NCBI GenBank assembly: GCA_032173965.1
Contig: JAVUNC010000004.1
Coordinates: 63,610,501 to 63,674,500, forward strand
Origin: Sitta carolinensis
Lineage: Eukaryota > Chordata > Aves > Passeriformes > Sittidae
Direction of reading: 5' to 3'
Length of the DNA stretch: 64,000 bases
A program made the translations under genes and the position numbers. Position 1 is the first letter of the stretch. The number at the start of each line of letters is the position of its first letter. This document shows positions 12,591 through 24,260 of this stretch, one piece after another. Under the pieces are notes generated by a model. The model was given only the letters and a program-made list of their open reading frames with translations, had not been told where the DNA came from and ran no database searches.

Positions 12591-15500
12591 GCTTCCTTAG
12601 AGCACTGTTAGAACGAAATGCCATGTTTACCATGACCATTGATGCCAGAACACAGGTCCTGCTCTAGGTCAAATCCTAGTTAATGAGAAGTGACTAGCAC
12701 AGCCCAAACCATAAGTTGGAAGTGTCCCAGGAAGATAGTTCAAATCTTAGGGAATTTGTGGCCTCTGCTTTTGTGACTCATTTGGGAAGTACATTAACTT
12801 CCTTCCCTTCCAGTTGAGTGGTGCTTATCAGCTCAACCCCGCAAGGACTTCAGCAGAAGAAAAATGGATTGCTGCCATCTCCACAAAAGCACAGGGTGTT
12901 GTCTCATTTGACACTTGACTTATGCTTAAACATCACCCACTGTCAAAAGGCATGAGTTTATGATGGAACATAAAGATGGTAAACACATGACCTGAACTGA
13001 ACATTTCAGGAGTGCATTATATATGTAATAAAGCTACAAATATGAGGCACTGCCTAGAACTAATGCTTTTGCTGAATTCACTTCTGGAGCTCACCTTGTG
13101 GAACTTGCAAGAAAATTCCTTAATACAGAAATTATAGAAAAAAAAAAAGAAAAGTGGGAAAGAATAGGAATTATTTAATCAAACAAATATCACATGTCCA
13201 TTAACAAAATTCAAAATTTCATTCTTGCATGGTTGTGAGTTATTTAGTCCTGTTTGTGTTAGGTTTTTTCTTTCATATCTTCTCAAGGAACCTTCATAAC
13301 ATGTAAAGCATTCTGATTCATTTATTGAATATTTTCACATATTTGGGCAGAAGTCTGTGCAAACCAACAATTCCCTTTCTTTTACCTAGTGACTTACTCA
13401 TTTTAGTCTACCTTCACTAATGTGAAATGTGTGTAATGGAAATTTCCTATAGTACAAGTGTTCTAGTGTGGCAGCTAGCATTTGGAAAATGAAAGAAAGA
13501 AGAAGGAAAGGATAAATGAGGGGATGAACAGCAAAGGAACAAAAGAGAAAGGAATAGAAAAATGATGGGGAAGCTTCTGTCTGAAGGCCCCAATTCCCAC
13601 TTCTACACCTCTGAGAAGCAGACTTTCTGTCAGGTGGGCACAATCCAGCTATCACAATGACAGAAAAAGCCGTTGGGAAGCAGGAGGAGTTCTTTTTTTA
13701 ACCTCTTCTCTAACTTGTTAAAGCCTGTGTAAATCCACCAGCTCCCTCATGAAACGCTTGCCTGAGCAAAAGTTTTTCCAGCACATTTTTTGAGTCTCAC
13801 ATAATTGAAATAGGAGGGGATTTGAGCCTGATTCAATAGAGCAGTTTGAGTTAATTGATAAACTTTCCCTTTTTATTATCAGTGCTACCCTTCTGTCTGA
13901 AAGGCAGGGAGATTTCCTTATGGGATTTGAGCAAATATTGGAAATTGCAGTGGCAAATTAGCAGGGGCCACAAACCAGAAGTGACAGCTCTAGGAGGCTG
14001 GTGGAGGGAGTGGAGCAATCCCTTACCAGCAGCAATTGGCCAGACTTATCATATGGACTAATCACAACAGAGCTGGTGAAATAATGGGCACCAGATGTTA
14101 GCGCTTTGTAGACGTCGGCTCTCTGGAGACCAGCTCCGCCAAGCCAGCTCCCCAGGAGCAGGAGCACTGCTCTCTCATCTATTAATAAGACAGGGGGCTG
14201 CTGGTCAGTGCCTATTCCACAGATCTATCTGGTGATGCTACAGCCCCTTTCCTCAGCTTTAGGAGTATCTGCATTCATGAGGAGCATTTCCATGACTTGT
14301 GTGCCTTAGATTCACGGCACTTCATTTTGTTCCGACACGAGCGAGTGAGTGAAAACTAGTCATGCAATGGATCAAATCACTGGTGGCTGTCTCCACTGAG
14401 ATCTTTAATAGGGATGCTGCTCTGTGAAGTACTTACTATTTCCCTACAGAATTTTGCATCTGTAAAGGTTTTGCTGGCACAGTGGGTAGGAGGGAATGGG
14501 GTGAGAATGTTTTCCCCCCAGGAGCTTTGCAGAGAAAGTATTAAACTACTCTCCAGAGTCCAGGGGTTGCAGACAGGAGGAACTCAGAGAAGGAGCAAAG
14601 CAGATCCTTCTCGTGCTCTTAGGTGTTGTGCTCTCAGACTGGGTCTGGCCACAATCTCCCCTTATAGGATTATCTTACACCTCTCTAATTGTTTGTAATA
14701 AGCTTGCTTGAAAAGACAGGGATTTGCAGCTAAGCCTGTGCTAAGAGCACTGCCACCAGCACTGCTGCCAGCTGCAGCACTCTGTGTTGTGCCATAGCTC
14801 AGAGGGATGATGTGGCCGTGGTTTAGGTTTTGTGCAGGAATCAAAGCTAGCTAGGTAATCAGCCTAGTGGGTGGGCAAAGAGGATCAGGGACCTTGCCTA
14901 AAGTAAATTAGAAGTCGAATAGAAAACAGTCACAGAATGAAATATAACTGCTGCTTAAAATAAGATGAATATATCTGTGAGCCATGCTTGCTCTAAGGAA
15001 GTCATTTCTGCAGAGTGGGGCCCACTACTGCTAGTGCTGGCCACAGAGCACAGGGCTCCTCCTGCCCTGTTTTCAGCACTGCCAAACCAGGTCGGCTCTT
15101 TCTCTTTTTGGATGTTGACGATTGTGGTTTCAGTTTCAGACAGATGGGAGTTTTTGATCTCCTATCTGATCTCTTCACCTCCCAGGACAGGACTTGGGCT
15201 TTTTCATGGGCAAAGTCCCATCTCTGCAGAGGGGCTATAACATGAATGGCCTCTGAAGATACTGAGCAAATATCAATCTTCTTTTCAGCTAAAGCATCTT
15301 ATAGATCCTGACCAAGATGTCCAAAAGCAGAAGTGCAGGCAGTCCTGTCTCTGTTTACCCATGTCCTCCTCATCTGAGAAGAAAGAAGCTCTGGTAAAGA
15401 AGATTTATAATCATAACTCATGCACTCATAAATTGTATAATAATGACAGAACCAAATAATCTTAGATATTTTCAAAATAAATATATATACTATGTAGTTC

Positions 15501-16330
15501 AGTAGGTATCAACACATATTTGTGCTCAGGGAGAGTCTGCCTACTGTGTTTTTGGGTGTGAGTGGGCTTCTGTGTGGCTGGAGACAGTGGAGGTAACACT
15601 GTCCCATCTCTGCAGAAAGGACCTGTCATCTTTTCTCTGGGAAATTATGTAAGTAAGAGAATAACACTTGGAGGTTTTGAAGGTAAATGGAAAACTGTTA
15701 ATGCTCTTAGACTTTCAAGTGGGGTTTCAGAGCTTGTTTCTTTAATGTGGTATTGGCAGGGTTTGCCACTCCTTCAGTTGTTCTGGATACCTCAGTTTTA
15801 CCTTGACATCTGGGTTTCAGAAAACTTTAAGCCCTTCATCTCCAAAAATCAACTTCACATTTTGCTTGTGTCAGGTCAGACTGGGTACTGGAAACTATTA
15901 ATTACTTCTGAAATCCAGCCCCTGATTTTAAGAGGAATGGCAGCCCAAAAAGAGCTCTCCTGAAAGGGACATTGACAGTAAAAAATACTTGCTGTGCAGC
16001 TCTGCTCATTCATAGCTGGCAAGGATCTAGAATCTCATGGAAATCAGATGTTACCAGATTTGTTATTGCAGTTGAATCTGGATATACAACTCAGTGCTCC
16101 CCAAGAAAGTGTCTACCTTTTGCTGTCACCTTTAACATTAAATTACCTTGGCTTTTCTTCCCAGAATGACAATTTCAATGGTGTTTATTTATGAAAATAT
16201 AAGATTTCTTTTTTCTGTGGACTTTTTTGGCAGTTTTTTTTTTTTGTGTGAGAGAGCTTAGACAATGTGACAGAACCAACCGACAGCTTGCATTTAAATG
16301 CCAAATGTCTCTTCCTAATGCCAATCTGCA

Positions 16331-16333
<3 letters not shown>
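12591..16333. other. Unique non-coding sequence
   Basis: No gene is supported. The longest open frame (15562-15963, 133 codons, +) has no domain, splice pattern or start context that I find convincing. A purine-rich patch lies at about 13487-13570 and a short A-rich run at 13139-13148. Nothing else stands out. Confidence 0.5.

Positions 16334-16362
<29 letters not shown>
16334..16362 (+). repeat. Poly(A) tract, 29 A
   Basis: An uninterrupted run of 29 A with no recognisable retroposon body upstream. The AATAAA-type signal expected of a processed transcript is not evident just before it. Confidence 0.9.
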
Positions 16363-16366
<4 letters not shown>

Positions 16367-18379
16367 TTCAAGACACAGACATTCCTTGCAGACATTTTTG
16401 CTATTCCTGTGGTCCCCCAAGAGCTGTAGTTTTTCTTTTGACACTTGAGATCCAGTGATCAATCACCGAATACTTCCCCCTGCATCTGGATTAGCAATCA
16501 GTTGTGTTCTCTGGCATGTGCCAGGAGCATCTTCCCCTCCCTCTACAGGATGCATTTCAACTTGAAACAGCAGTTTAGCCTTTGCAATTGCAATCACCAG
16601 CCTGATGATGTCTGGTGAAGAAGGGCAGGAATGCTCTAACCAGAGAGGTGAGAAGAGAAAAAGTCAGAGGGTTTCTGTCAACTTCTGACAGGGGCAGAAA
16701 CATCCTCTTTTCCTGATGAGCTGCCTTTCAAGTCTTAGCAGAGCCATTACCAATTCTATGGCTGCATTTTCCTGCATTTGGGGCCATCTGTCTTTACTCC
16801 TTCCATTCTGAAGTCAGAAAAGAAAATTATTTTCACATTAGCAACTCATTAAATGGTTCCAAACTTGTAGCACAATCACTGCTGGAGCCAAACCCATTGT
16901 TTTTACACTTCCAAATACGTACTTGGAGGCATTGTTCAGACATCAGGGGCTGGCTTGCAGGACCTTCTGTCATGCACATGAGCAAGTGGGTGGGGTGGGG
17001 CCCTGTCACCCTCATCCATCATACTCCATCAATGTCACTACCACCTGCAGAGGCATTGCCCCCAGTCACTCACTCACTTGGTCGTTCATTTCTGTCCATC
17101 AGCACCAGCTGAAGGAGAGGATGTCAGTAGTCAGTATCAGAACTGGTAAAATTCTTGAGGTTTGTTTAAAGCAGTGGAGGTACCGAAGACCATTTGATGA
17201 CTTAGGCAAGTTGCACTTTCAGCTTAGTTTATCAGCATCAAGAAGCCCTTAGGAGGTCAGGTACAGTGTTCATACTCACCGTGCAAATGCCCAAGGCTGC
17301 TGCTGATTAATAATGCAAAAAAGCCTTTGGCTGGAGAAAGACAGAAAAGCTGTATTTCATGAGAGTCTCATCATCGAAGGGAAACACAGTGGTCTCTTGA
17401 AGACCTGGATCAAATTCACCCCAAGGTCTCCTACAAAACTCCTCAGTTTCCCCTGCCTGCAGTGAATCACTCACTACATCACTGGCTGAACGTGCCTGAT
17501 GGGCAAGTGCAGGGAAAATGGGATTCCCAGCAAACCCCACATGCCCTACCACTGCAGGAGAGAGAGCTGCTGGCTCTGCACTGCCCAAGGCACGCTGAAG
17601 AGCCACTTGTACGGGACAGGGGAGCTACTTGTGTGGGACAGCCCACAAGAAAGCAAAAATATTTCTGTGCTGCTTGGCTAAGCCAGTGCTAACATCTGAG
17701 CAGCTTCTAAAACTTCAGTCTCTGAACTGGCTGCTGAAATCTTCTTTGGGAGCAGCCCCGAGCTCCCTCAGCCTGCCCAGCACCTTGCAGCAGATGGTGG
17801 CTGTGGTACCCTCTCTCCAGAGTTTTCCGAAGTGGCTGTGTTCCTGCGGCTTTCCTGAGAGCTGACGCAGGCTTTGGGAGATGCAGCTGCATTTTAGGGG
17901 CTGAGCGAAACATTTTCTGCATTGCATATGAAAAGCCTTCTGGGAATCAGAGGGTATTAATCAATTTTACATGTACCATTCCTAGCCTTTAAAAATCAGG
18001 GCTCCCTGCACATTGTCAAAGCCTCCCAGAGCTCTTTCTGTCCCTGGAGTCGATCACTGTGAAATGAGGACATGTCACAGCATAGCTTATTAGGGAAACC
18101 AGGGTGTTTCCGTTTGTTCAGATTTGTACAGAAAAGGGTTTTTCACAGGGGCTGTGCTTTGACAGACTCGTCCTCCCCCAGGCTGGTTCACATTTAGCAA
18201 GGAGCGGTTGACAAAGCTCCTGGGCCACGGAGATCCACAAGGTGCTTGCAGCTGGCACAGATACCTCATTAGAAATTCATTTTTTCCTGTCATAATAACA
18301 AAGTGCAGAGCAGCGGTGGCAACATAGTTTCGTATGGGAAAGCACACAAAAGGGGACAGCTGAAAGAAGCTGTGCTTTT
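16363..18379. other. Unique non-coding sequence
   Basis: No gene is supported. Overlapping open frames of 60-109 codons occur on both strands at 16833-17252 and 17307-17927 because this part is GC-richer. None shows a recognisable domain. The block 17930-18110 has some CNE-like character but no decisive motif cluster. Confidence 0.5.
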
Positions 18380-18660
18380 CTCCTGTATTTCCAGTCCGAC
18401 AGAAGCATCTTCAAAGGGAGCAGCCTTGCCCGTCCGCCGCACCCTCTCGGGCTGAATGCTTGAATGGCATTTTATACACCTACTGCACCCTGGGGCCAGC
18501 CAGCCAGCCTCCGGGAAACCCATTCACCCGGCCCCGCTCCTTCTCCGGGCGTTTTGTTGTGTCCTACCCCACGGAAGCGGTGGGCAAATAAAACTGACAG
18601 CCCCGGGTTGTGAGCCTCGGCTCCCTTGCAAGCATTTCTGAATCCCCGCTCCCAGGCAAG
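18380..18660. other. GC-rich patch with retained CpG
   Basis: This stretch of about 280 bases is clearly GC-richer than its neighbours and keeps CpG dinucleotides (for example CCGTCCGCCGCACCCTCTCG and CTCCGGGCG). It could be a small CpG-island-like element, an unannotated transcript start or a conserved element. I see no coding exon. A TATA-like TTTTATACA at about 18470-18478 lies inside it but proves nothing. Confidence 0.3.
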
Positions 18661-21600
18661 TGGAGCCGGTTCATTTCTTAAGGGAGAGGGTGGAAAACCT
18701 CCAAAAGTAGAGAATGACCACTGTCTAATCGCCCTCTGTGTTTATTTGTGTGGTGAAAGTGAACAAGTAGATTCAGGAGGGCGGAGGGAGAGGAGAGCAG
18801 CATCGCTGCTGTCACTGTGGCTGCCAGGACAGGGCACGGGCAAGGGCTACTGAGGAACTGGAACAGTTAGCCACTGTGGAGATGGAGAGTGGCAATGAAG
18901 CACCCTTCTCATGCACAAGCATCTTGATCCACCTCCACAAAGCTAATGAAAGAAGACACTGGGTTTCTGAAGTCAGATTTCATCTCCTTGAAAGTGCAAA
19001 GTGAAAGCCTGACAAAGATTGCATTTAAAAATCTTGGCTTTATTTTTGTCCCTATTATTTCTCTAACATCTTTCCTTCCTTTTGTCTTTTTTTTTTCTTT
19101 CTTTTTTTTTTTTTTTCTTTGCAACACCGCATGTATTAGAAAGGAATAGGAGGATGGAGGAGAGAGAGACAGAAAGCAAACAGGCAATGTGGGAATAGGA
19201 AAGGACTGATAGTCAAGAACTGAAAGTCCTGGAACAGTGTAACTACAACTCAGAAACTTCCCTCTCATACACAGACCAAAACAGCATGCAATAATTTCTT
19301 TTCTCAGACATTTTCTTAAAACCAAAACACAACCAAAAGCCAAACCAAATCATAACAAAACAAAAGAACCTAACAACAACAATAACAACAAACCTCCAAT
19401 AAGTAAGGATTCCTGATACAAAAAATTTAGTCTGATTTGTGTAACACATTAAACACTGGCACCTCACCATTAGTCCAATCCTCCTCAACACAGCACCAAG
19501 AAGCTTTGGCAGAAGTACAGCAAATGAACCCACTTTGATGCCTCAGCCTGGAAGCTACCAGGGAAAAGCACCAGGCAGACCACTGGCGCAAATGCAGTAC
19601 TTGCAGTTTTCTCCCAGAGAAATCTGAATCCCCAGTTTGCTGTATGTGGTAGCTCAGAGACACCAGCATCAGAAATCTGGTGTGAGTGTGAGGGAGACTG
19701 CAGACTGTGAGACAAAGACGACTAGGCGAATCTTTAACACATTCCAGGAGTACTGTCATCCATGAAAGGATAATGTAAAGATGCCTTTTCTATTCAAGAA
19801 ACAACTGTGGGGCATTTTAGCTATAGACATTGGCAATAAAGTTATGTTCAGGAAGAGGGGATTCACTGTAGCTTGGATAAATGTTCAATTGTGCCCAAAT
19901 GTACTACACCCAGTTTTAGACACTCAGAACCTTTGCCTAGCCTTTCAGAGGGCTCTGCCTTTCTGTACTGCCTAAATGGATGCCTATCTACTTCAGGCTA
20001 TTGTAAACTTAGTTAATCTCTTCCTTCCCTCAGTGTCACATCTCAGAAGTAGTTTAGTCAAGAAGCATCCTTCCAAAAAATGTTTGTAATGGCACAACTA
20101 GTAATCAGCAAAGACGGGATATTTGGGATATTCTTAAAGGAAGCACCTCGGGAGGGCAGGGATGGGGGTACTGGGCTGAATGTGGTGATGCAACTTGAAA
20201 AGAAACACAAAGAAAAGACCTCCACCATCTTGTCCTGCAGCAGGAATTTTAGAAAGGATGTCTATCAGCCTGGGTAGGATGTGCACTTAAGGGGAGATTC
20301 TGATCTTCAGTAACTTGGGCTGTGCAGATATTTGGGTTGTGCTCTCAGCTTATCACCAGGGCCTCTTTTGTTCCTTGTCTGCCAGGGGATTTCCAGAGTG
20401 TCCTTTGTTCTGACCAGCTGGTGAGAGTCAGGGGATGGGGATGGGTTGGAATTGCTGTTGGGGGGAATATCCACATTGCCATCCATTTGCAATAAGAAGG
20501 TAGTCTAGGTGAGAGGAAACAAGACTAATCTGGTAAAGCCAAGGTGGAATAATTTACCTGAGACATTTGACATCTGGGCAATTTCTATGACTCCCCAGGC
20601 TGAAACTGAGCACTAAGTTGCTTATGTGTAGCAGGCATAGGAGCTCATATGAGGGCAGCAGGGAGCACCTGAGGCTGATGTCCTTAGGACTAAACTCTCT
20701 TCTCCCCATGCCCTAGTCCACAGCATCCTGCAAGGACAATCTGTGCTTCACACTGTGCTCTGAAGGGAGGCATTGCCTGGGTAAGCCTAACTCAAACAGA
20801 GCTTTGCTGAGGCATGGCTGCCATCTGGGGCTGGGGGGTAACCATGGTGTGGTGCCTGAGCCACGCTCTGATCACAGGTACCAGTAAGCCAGGGCAACCC
20901 AGCCTCTGATAGGGACAGCTACCACACAGAGGAGTGAAATAGAGTACTGGTATAGAGGCATGAAGAGATAATGATAGCTGGCTGACCAAGAGAAGACTTC
21001 CTCCTTGTAAAGCAATGTATTGGATCTATAGATGAATCTGCTGCATCTGAAAAACTCCTTACAGATATTGCCAGGCCAGTATGCCAAGAATTAGGAGACA
21101 GTAAATAATTCAGTTAAGCGAAAACACAAGTGTGCTCAGATTTAATATCGGAAACTACAGATTTAGCACATGACAAACTTGTCATGAAGGCATTGGACTG
21201 GTCATACAAGTTTCTTGGTCAGATTGCCAGAAAGACAGAGGAGCTGGAACATGAATTAGGCAATAACCCATGTGTGAGATTGTGTGGCTGATTCAGAGCA
21301 GTGATTAAAGACTCAGTAGACTCCAGCCCCTGATAGGACACAACTTAGTGAAGGGCTGGATGTTTTAGAGGGCTGCCCACTTTTTCCAAGGAAGAATCAG
21401 AAGTGGTGCCCTGCTAGATATATGAGAAATCTCAAAAAGCATGTATTTCCACAGAGGAAATCCAGAGGTATTGGGTGGAACCTAAGGTACTCAACACTGA
21501 TCAACGTGACACAAAAATAAAATCCTGGTGGCCTCTGGTAACCCTTGGGAAGCAAAAAGAGCCTCATCTCATTGCTGGTCTGTGTTCCTTGACCTGAGCT

Positions 21601-21740
21601 GTACTCTTGCAAGATGTCTAACTGATGAGATGGATCCAGTGCTTCTGGATGGGCTCAGAGCACCTCAGTCTGCTCATACCTGCCAAGCACATCGGGCTGA
21701 GACTTCATTGCATAAGTTGCACTGGTTAGCTGTCAAGTCC

Positions 21741-21755
21741 ATTTGCATGCTAAAT
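21741..21755 (+). promoter_or_regulatory. POU octamer in near-palindromic context
   Basis: ATTTGCATGCTAAAT contains a perfect octamer (ATTTGCAT, the reverse of ATGCAAAT), and the reverse complement of the 15-mer carries GCATGCAAAT. Overlapping octamer-like half-sites are the layout used by POU-domain dimers. A single site in 64 kb can also be chance. Confidence 0.25.
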
Positions 21756-21858
21756 AATATGGTAAATTCAACAATCTGCAGCACTCAGTGAAGGCTTATC
21801 GATACTATGTCCCACGCTCAGTGCTTGTCCCAGACGCAGTGCACTCAGCCCTATGCTG

Positions 21859-21887
21859 GTTTCTCTTGTAGTAGTTTCTCTTGTAGT
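21859..21887 (+). repeat. Tandem duplication, about 15 bp, two copies
   Basis: The word GTTTCTCTTGTAGT occurs twice back to back. This is a small replication-slippage duplication. Confidence 0.85.
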
Positions 21888-22105
21888 GTCTAGGGTGCAC
21901 TGAGTAGTTTATGCCTGCCTTGTGGTGCCTGGGCACAAGGGGAGAGCAGCAGGCAGGGACCACGGGGAGGGAACACATGGGCACAGAAATTGTGATGTTG
22001 GACTGCTGCAGTTGCTAATGGATATCCAACCATTACAATTTTATTTGCTGGAGGTTTGACTGATTTATACTACTCTCTATCCTAGATGAGTATTCTTGTG
22101 GTTAA

Positions 22106-22279
22106 ATGCTTATACTCCTTTCTGCAGCTTCTTTCCTGCAAGGCATTGGACTTGAGAAAATGGAAAGAGAAGATGTAGACGATGTCATGGCAGAGCTTGA
22201 CAGCATTATGTCTCATATGGCTAGAGAAGATGTCAAAGTCAGGGGAGGTGCTTCTTCTGTCCTCAGGCCAGAGGGATGA
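22106..22279 (+). other. 57-codon small open frame with hydrophobic start and acidic body
   Basis: The frame begins ATG at 22106 and ends TGA at 22277. The first residues are hydrophobic and Ala/Ser-containing (MLILLSAASFL), resembling a short signal peptide. An acidic, Met-rich segment follows, roughly residues 18-42, with EDVDDV and AREDV. The start context (TTAAATGC) is weak. An in-frame stop lies directly before the ATG. No family is recognised. This may well be chance. Confidence 0.12.
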
Positions 22280-23089
22280 GAACTCAAGACATTTTCTTGG
22301 CCTCTCTGATGATCTTTGTAAAGAAAAACTCTTGGAGTAGCTTTAGAGACCTGAAAATGGAAGTTACTGGCCTGTGTAGCACATGCAAGGCTGAACATAA
22401 GGATTGTGAAGTTCAGCCTTCACATCTGTGAAGCCTGATATGCTCTCACATTGTTTTCCTTCTTCCCAGCCACCACTTCCCAGCAGACTCTAGCCACCCC
22501 CACGTGGAGTGAAAGTGATGGTCTGGGAGGTGAGACTTGCAGTACAGTCTGGGCACCCCTGATCACTGGCAGCCATGAAGTGTTTATGCCCCCAGGAAAA
22601 AAAGCAAAAGACCTTTACATGAACCATCTGTGGGATCATGCAGCCCTTTGACATACTGGGCTATCATTTAATCCTGGGTAATTGTGAGTAGGCATCAGCC
22701 CTGAAGCAAACAAGGTTTGTGTGTTTTGTCTGTAAATAAGTCCCGACCTATTTAGCTCACACTGATGTGAAATGCAAGATTCCTCTTGTTAAAAACAGGG
22801 CAAGATCAGGCCCAAAGGAGGCAGGAATCTGCTGCCAGGATTGCACCATATTCCCCTTCAGCACTTTTCCAGATCCCTTTAAGCAGTGCTTTGGAAGCAG
22901 TGCTCCCTGTCCTGGTGCTGTCAGTCTTGCGTGCGTGTGTGAGTGTGTTTGTTTTCCTCAGTATTTAATTTTTCTACATAATTTTAATTAATTTTTTTTT
23001 TTGTTGTGGCCTTGAGAGTAACTCTTCTGAAAGCAGCAGACCCCGAAATTCATTAAATGTGTGAAATGACAGGGGAAAAAGTGTGAAAT
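22280..23089. other. Unique non-coding sequence
   Basis: No gene is supported. Open frames at 22451-22651 and 22767-22991 are short and unrecognised. A run of ten or more T lies near 22992-23002. Confidence 0.5.
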
Positions 23090-23340
23090 TGTAACAGTCT
23101 GTTTGGGCCTGATTAATAGAAATTTTTCCTGACAGTCCCTGGGCCCTTCTGGGGGTCAGTGGAACGGAGCAGCTGTAAAGACAGCAGGAGCAATTTAGAA
23201 GCTGCCTGATGGGGGCCACGCAGATTTCGGAACAAGTGGGGAGAGTCCCATGCCCTTGTTCAGACCAGTGGGAGATGATTGGCCACCACGGTGTCACGTT
23301 ATCAAGCAGATTAGCCCAAGGTGTGCTCCCACCACCTCAA
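23090..23340. promoter_or_regulatory. Possible conserved non-coding element
   Basis: The block carries GGCCTGATTAATAG, CAGCTG, GATGATTGGCCACCACG, GTGTCACGTTATCAAG and CAGATTAGCCC, a mix of homeobox, E-box, CCAAT-like and GATA-like words at higher G+C than the flanks. It looks like an enhancer-type element in a gene desert. This is inference only. Confidence 0.25.
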
Positions 23341-23752
23341 AAAGGTTATTTGGCTTCAAGGGAGGTTATTGTTATCTCTAGTATTTTCAGTCCTCCAGCA
23401 ATGTCATCCATAAAAACTGATTCTGGTGCATGGCTGCATCTCACTGTCTGTGCTTGTGCTAAAGACCCAAGCACTAGTGAGGGAAAACCCCTGCAGTGGA
23501 AAGAGTTTGCCATTGCAGTGAGGCTGGAAAGAGATTGCTCACCTTCTGTCCTCCTTGGTGGCTGAAGAATCACCAGCCAGGGCCCTAGCTGGGGCTGGAT
23601 ACAGTGCTTATGCTGCTGCTGGGGTTAAGTTCTCAGTGGCAAAGGCAGCCAACGCCAAGGACCACGGAGGTCACACGGCTGTGCTTATGAGGAATATTTC
23701 CCTGGCTCCCACCAGGCACCCCAACCTGAACTGCTGACTTTTTCCTTCTTTC
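23341..23752. other. Unique non-coding sequence
   Basis: No gene is supported. Overlapping open frames on both strands (23209-23573) are under 120 codons and mirror each other. No domain is recognised. Confidence 0.5.
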
Positions 23753-23775
23753 TTTTTTTTTTTTTTTTTTTTTTT
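23753..23775 (+). repeat. Poly(T) tract
   Basis: About 23 T, preceded by a T/C-rich stretch. No retroposon body is recognised on the minus strand side. Confidence 0.85.
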
Positions 23776-24059
23776 GAGCAGCTCTATATAGCCAAATGCT
23801 TTCACCCTAAGAAAGATACAAAAGAAAACATCAAAGTAAATGTCCCCACACTGACATAAGGCTAGAATAATGGTGACCTAGTAGCTAAAGACTGGGAGGA
23901 ATACTGAAAGTAATTCACTCCCCTCTATAACAATGGGGCATGTGTGACAATGATATATACCAGGAGGCGAGGAGAGCCACTTTTGTTGGGTAGCGATACC
24001 CCACAAACCCAATTGTAGGGAGATCAATACTGTCATAGGACAATCATCAAAGACCATCA

Positions 24060-24260
24060 GCTCATCATATTTTCATACCATAAGCAGCTCAAGGCGCCGG
24101 GGCTGCCTCTCCGGCAGAAAGCCCTGCGCAGAAATTTGAAGGGTGTGAAATCGACATGATTAATAATTATAGTTATTAGCACATGTACCAGCTGCTCATG
24201 TATGGTTTAGCCCGTGATTTATGGGGCCATAAATGCCCATATCTGCTTCTGACGCGGAAA
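24060..24260. promoter_or_regulatory. Strong candidate conserved non-coding element
   Basis: This block combines retained CpGs (AAGGCGCCGGGG, GAAATCGACATG) with a dense homeobox/E-box cluster: GATTAATAATTATAGTTATTAG, ACATGTACCAGCTGCTCATG and GATTTATGGGGCCATAAATG. The last is a near-palindrome around GGGGCC with flanking CATAAA/TTTATG, a Hox/Cdx-like word. It is the most enhancer-like stretch in the first half of the window. Conservation is inferred, not measured. Confidence 0.35.

Larger units (their letters stand above)
18661..22105. other. Unique non-coding sequence with T-rich tract
   Basis: No gene is supported. A T/C-rich tract at about 19075-19120 produces poly-Lys/Glu and poly-Phe open frames. 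A C/A-rich simple patch lies at 19317-19395. Open frames at 19243-19759 (-) and 21528-21791 (+) are under about 110 codons and unrecognised. Part of 20650-21950 reads like mixed old repeat debris, but I could not assign a family. Confidence 0.45.

Noticed and set aside
15562..15963. 133-codon + frame
   Set aside because: No start context, domain or neighbouring exon signals.
20650..21950. Suspected decayed endogenous retrovirus or LTR
   Set aside because: No paired terminal repeats, primer-binding site, polypurine tract or recognisable gag/pol motif.
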